Assembly (NCBI GenBank): GCA_002724735.1
Contig: PBPT01000082.1
Location: forward strand, 105,016-153,204
Direction of reading: 5' to 3'
Length of the DNA: 48,189 nt
Origin: Fidelibacterota bacterium
GTDB taxonomy: Bacteria > Fidelibacterota > Marinisomatia > Marinisomatales > TCS55
A model generated the notes under the pieces. That model worked only from the letters and a program-made list of their open reading frames with translations, searched no databases and was not told the origin of the DNA. Position numbers and translations under genes: made by a program. Shown here one piece after another: positions 45,712-48,189 of this stretch; the first letter of the stretch is position 1; each line of letters starts with the position of its first letter.

Positions 45712-46304
45712 TAATAAAAAATGACAAGCCATTAAAAATTATTGGGTATGCTGAAAGCACACTTACACAGGAAAGTTTGTTTTATGGAAAAAGTTTTGTT
45801 ATAGAAGATACTAGTCTTATGACTCCGCAAGAATTCAAAGTATTGAAAAACAAAGATGATTTTCAATATTTTATAGGATTTGCTTTAGACTTAAAAGAAA
45901 GGGAACAAACTATTGATCTTTTAGATGAATACGATAGTGATTGTGTTACATATGTTCATGATAGTGCTATAGTGTTTGACGGAGCAACTATAGGTAAAGG
46001 TTCTTGTGTTGCAAATTTTAGTTCATTAATGGCAGGAGCAACTGTAGGTAATCATTGTTTTATAGAAACTTACTGTTTAGTAAGCCACCAAACTACAATA
46101 GGAAATAATTGTATGTTACACAGCGGTACAATGATAGCAGGAAAAACAAAAATAGGAAAAAATTGTATGTTTAATTTCAAAAGTGCCGCAATTAACAATA
46201 TAGAAATATGCGATAATGTTACTCTTGGAGCTTTTAGTAGTGCAACTAAAAGTATTACAAAAGAAGGAATCTATGTAGGCACTCCTGCAAGACTTTTAAG
46301 ATGA
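45708..46304 (+). CDS. Hexapeptide-repeat acyltransferase, NeuD/PglD-like
   Basis: A 198-residue protein. The C-terminal half (about residues 85-190) is a left-handed beta-helix of hexapeptide repeats: AIVFDGATIGKGSCVANFSS, ATVGNHCFIETYCLVSHQTT, IGNNCMLHSGTMIAGKTKIG. H127 in LVSHQTTIG sits where NeuD/PglD-type enzymes keep their catalytic histidine, and GTPARLL is the typical end motif. These enzymes transfer acetyl from acetyl-CoA to sugars or sugar nucleotides; PglD acts on a UDP-4-amino-sugar made by a DegT-type aminotransferase, and such a gene begins at 47983. The N-terminal region lacks a clear dinucleotide-type glycine loop. Overlaps both neighbours by four bases. Confidence 0.8.
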   Translation: MIIKNDKPLKIIGYAESTLTQESLFYGKSFVIEDTSLMTPQEFKVLKNKDDFQYFIGFALDLKEREQTIDLLDEYDSDCVTYVHDSAIVFDGATIGKGSCVANFSSLMAGATVGNHCFIETYCLVSHQTTIGNNCMLHSGTMIAGKTKIGKNCMFNFKSAAINNIEICDNVTLGAFSSATKSITKEGIYVGTPARLLR

Positions 46305-47035
46305 AAATCCATAAAAAGAAAAAATTACTAATTACAAGTGGTTGTAGTTTTAGCGAAACTTCAAATCAAATGCAATCGTGGCCTATTCAATTAAATAGAC
46401 ACTTTCAGAATTTTGGATTAATATCAAAAGGAATGAGTAGCCAAGGCAACGGATTGATTGCAAGAAGTATAATTTATGAAGTAAGTAAAGCTCTTGAAGA
46501 TACTCTTCCTCAGAATATTATTGTAGGTATAGGATGGTCGGGTGCTGATAGGCACGAAGTTTGGGTAGATAATCCAACATGCCAACAATATAATAATACA
46601 GATGGTTGGATACAAAATCCTACTGGGTTTATTGATGGCACTAAAAGTTGGGAAATATTTAATCATCATTGGACCACAACAAAATCAAAAATTTTTTATA
46701 AAAATTTTTATACTGAGGTAGGAAAATTAATTGATACTATTGAGAATGTTTTAAGGGTACAATGGTTTTTAGAAAAACATAATATTAAATACTTTATGAC
46801 TAGAATGTGTGATTGGCAAGATAGCCTTGCTGAACATCATGCTGAAATAGGATATTTAGTAAAGCTTATTGATAAAACTAAATTTTTACCAGTAATGGGT
46901 ATGTATGAATGGGCCAGGGACGAATCAGGACTTCCTTTAGGCCCAGACGATTACCATCCAACAGTAGCACAACATATAATGTTCACTCAAGAAATTATAT
47001 TGCCATTTTTGAAAAAGACGTATGATTTATCTTAA
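46301..47035 (+). CDS. SGNH/GDSL-like hydrolase, copy 2
   Basis: A 244-residue protein with SGNH blocks: LLITSGCSFSE with nucleophile S16, SKGMSSQGNG with G44 and N50, and DDYHPT with D216 and H219 (DxxH). It is diverged from the hydrolase at 42259 but has the same length and block order. No signal peptide. In this copy of the module it follows the acetyltransferase directly, overlapping by four bases, so ester addition and removal (or acyl transfer) genes are adjacent. Overlaps the next gene by 14 bases. Confidence 0.75.
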   Translation: MKIHKKKKLLITSGCSFSETSNQMQSWPIQLNRHFQNFGLISKGMSSQGNGLIARSIIYEVSKALEDTLPQNIIVGIGWSGADRHEVWVDNPTCQQYNNTDGWIQNPTGFIDGTKSWEIFNHHWTTTKSKIFYKNFYTEVGKLIDTIENVLRVQWFLEKHNIKYFMTRMCDWQDSLAEHHAEIGYLVKLIDKTKFLPVMGMYEWARDESGLPLGPDDYHPTVAQHIMFTQEIILPFLKKTYDLS

Positions 47036-47993
47036 CATATGGAATGACATACACCCTATAGTGTCAAAACATGGTAATGATTACATGCTTAATAAATTAA
47101 TTGATTTAAATAAATCTGATGACATAGGAGTAATGTGTGCAGAAGAAGCAAGTATGCACGATATTCGCCCATTCCTACTTACTGATACTATGTCTAAGTT
47201 TAACAGATTATATATGGTTCAAGGAGGCTATGATAAAAGTTATTATAGTTTTTTAGATAGTTTTAAAAATCTTAAATTTGAAATTTGGCCATATTACTTT
47301 TTATATGAAAGTGTATACCATAATAATTCTGCGAACAACAAGCAACAAATAGACAGATTATTTTTGTGTATGAATTACAAGCCTAGAATACATAGGAAAA
47401 AATTATTAGATAGATTGGCTAAATTTAATTTACTAGATTATAATTATTACACTTGGCATCAACCTAAAGAAAGTAAATTTTACAAACCAGATTTATTTGA
47501 CGAAGATCAATACGAGTGGAAATATTGGAAACCTAAGCAAGTATACTTAGAAGGACAAACCTGGGATCAATATGCGCCACCAATACAAATGTCTAAGTGT
47601 GTAATTAATTTAGTAACTGAATCTTTTTTACATTGCCCTTTTATAACTGAAAAAACATGGAATTCTATTATATCAAAAAAACCTTTTATAATTTTAGGAA
47701 ATGTAGGTATACACAGACATTTAGAAACACTAGGATTTAAATTACCAACTCAAATAAATTATTCATTTGATAGTGTTGCTGATAACGATTTGCGTATAAC
47801 AATGATTGTAGATGAAATAAACAGACTATCAAAAAAGAATCTACAAGAATTAAGTGAAAGTATGCAAGATGTAGTAGAACACAACTACATGAAAGCAATA
47901 GATATCGTTAAAACAGAAAAACAGTCTAAGCACGTATATATACATTACAATAAAATAATAGATAGGGCAAAGGATAAGGCAAATGGGATTTGA
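47022..47993 (+). CDS. Transferase-like protein (FxCxN-HR/TEK family), copy 3
   Basis: A 323-residue, shorter member of the family at 41010 and 44416, with F114, C116, N118, H124, R125; VTES (198-201); TEK (209-211) and KPFIILG (220-226). The DESYD motif is replaced by a weaker NYSFDS. The N-terminal domain is about 85-90 residues shorter before the first motif. It ends in a Lys-rich helix. It overlaps the hydrolase by 14 bases and the aminotransferase gene by 11 bases. Confidence 0.6.
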   Translation: MIYLNIWNDIHPIVSKHGNDYMLNKLIDLNKSDDIGVMCAEEASMHDIRPFLLTDTMSKFNRLYMVQGGYDKSYYSFLDSFKNLKFEIWPYYFLYESVYHNNSANNKQQIDRLFLCMNYKPRIHRKKLLDRLAKFNLLDYNYYTWHQPKESKFYKPDLFDEDQYEWKYWKPKQVYLEGQTWDQYAPPIQMSKCVINLVTESFLHCPFITEKTWNSIISKKPFIILGNVGIHRHLETLGFKLPTQINYSFDSVADNDLRITMIVDEINRLSKKNLQELSESMQDVVEHNYMKAIDIVKTEKQSKHVYIHYNKIIDRAKDKANGI

Positions 47994-48189
47994 AATAGTG
48001 CAAAGATTTGAGCAAGAAATTGCACAATTTTATGGTGCTCCTTATGCAGTAGCAACAGATTGTTGCACACATGCTATTGAATTAAGTTTACGTGTTGAAC
48101 CATTAGCGGCTATGGTATGTCCTACCCATACTTACATTAGTGTACCTATGACTTTACAAAAATTAAAATTGCCTTGGAGTTGGATAGAT
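47983..48189 (+). CDS. DegT/DnrJ/EryC1-type PLP-dependent sugar aminotransferase (N-terminal part, cut by window end)
   Basis: An open frame from the ATG at 47983 to the last base, 69 codons. It reads RFEQEIAQFYGAPYAVATDC, then CTHAIELSLR and MVCPTHTYISVPMTL, the classic start of DegT/DnrJ/EryC1 enzymes (FE-x-E-A-x-(Y/F)-x-G, a Thr/Ser-rich cofactor loop, then P-x-x-TY-x-S). These transfer an amino group to keto-sugar nucleotides such as those leading to perosamine or bacillosamine. The ATG overlaps the upstream stop by 11 bases, with an AAGG-rich ribosome site before it. The PLP lysine lies beyond the window. Confidence 0.8.
   Translation, partial: MGFEIVQRFEQEIAQFYGAPYAVATDCCTHAIELSLRVEPLAAMVCPTHTYISVPMTLQKLKLPWSWID

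Noticed and set aside
1-48189. CRISPR arrays, insertion sequences, integrase or attachment sites, tRNA genes
   Set aside because: None was noticed. The only clear tandem array is the in-frame 42-bp repeat. A tRNA scan was not run.

Overview
The window looks like part of the late structural region of a marine T4-like myovirus, running into a long accessory gene cluster. The DNA is visibly AT-rich, every gene is on the + strand, and genes are packed with 1 to 23 base overlaps or very short gaps. Recognisable T4-type baseplate genes (48-like, 53, 5, 25, 6) lie in T4-like order. Protein style resembles cyanophage and pelagiphage myoviruses. No host-specific marker (photosynthesis gene, tRNA, integrase) was seen, so the host (Prochlorococcus/Synechococcus, SAR11 or other) is not determined.

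Region 1 (1-11403) is the baseplate and tail-hub block: the C-terminal part of a gp48-like tail-tube cap, gp53, an 1109-residue structural protein with a fresh 42-bp tandem repeat, an unknown 221-residue protein, a gp5-like hub protein with a cell-wall hydrolase-like domain at its C-terminus, gp25, and a long gp6 with a Ser/Gly-rich tail.

Region 2 (11403-35231) is a giant 5265-residue virion protein in the gene 7 position, a 200-residue structural protein, three tail-fibre-like proteins that share one N-terminal module, and a pair of paralogous structural proteins. T4-type late promoter motifs (ATAAATA/CTAAATA) precede several of these genes.

Region 3 (35235-48189 and beyond) starts at a perfect sigma70-type promoter with an extended -10, followed by a hairpin placed almost at the predicted transcript 5' end and a full AGGAGG ribosome binding site. 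It drives one tightly overlapping operon: a small acidic protein, two paralogous GT-A glycosyltransferases, a protein with carbohydrate-binding-like repeats, a third GT-A-like protein, and then a repeated module of twitch-type radical SAM enzyme, transferase-like protein and SGNH hydrolase. The second copy of the module carries an added hexapeptide acyltransferase and another transferase-like protein. The window ends inside a DegT/DnrJ-type sugar aminotransferase gene. Together these look like a phage-encoded system for making or modifying a surface glycan. Whether the target is the host envelope or the virion itself cannot be told from sequence. The duplicated radical SAM-containing module is the least explained and most interesting part.
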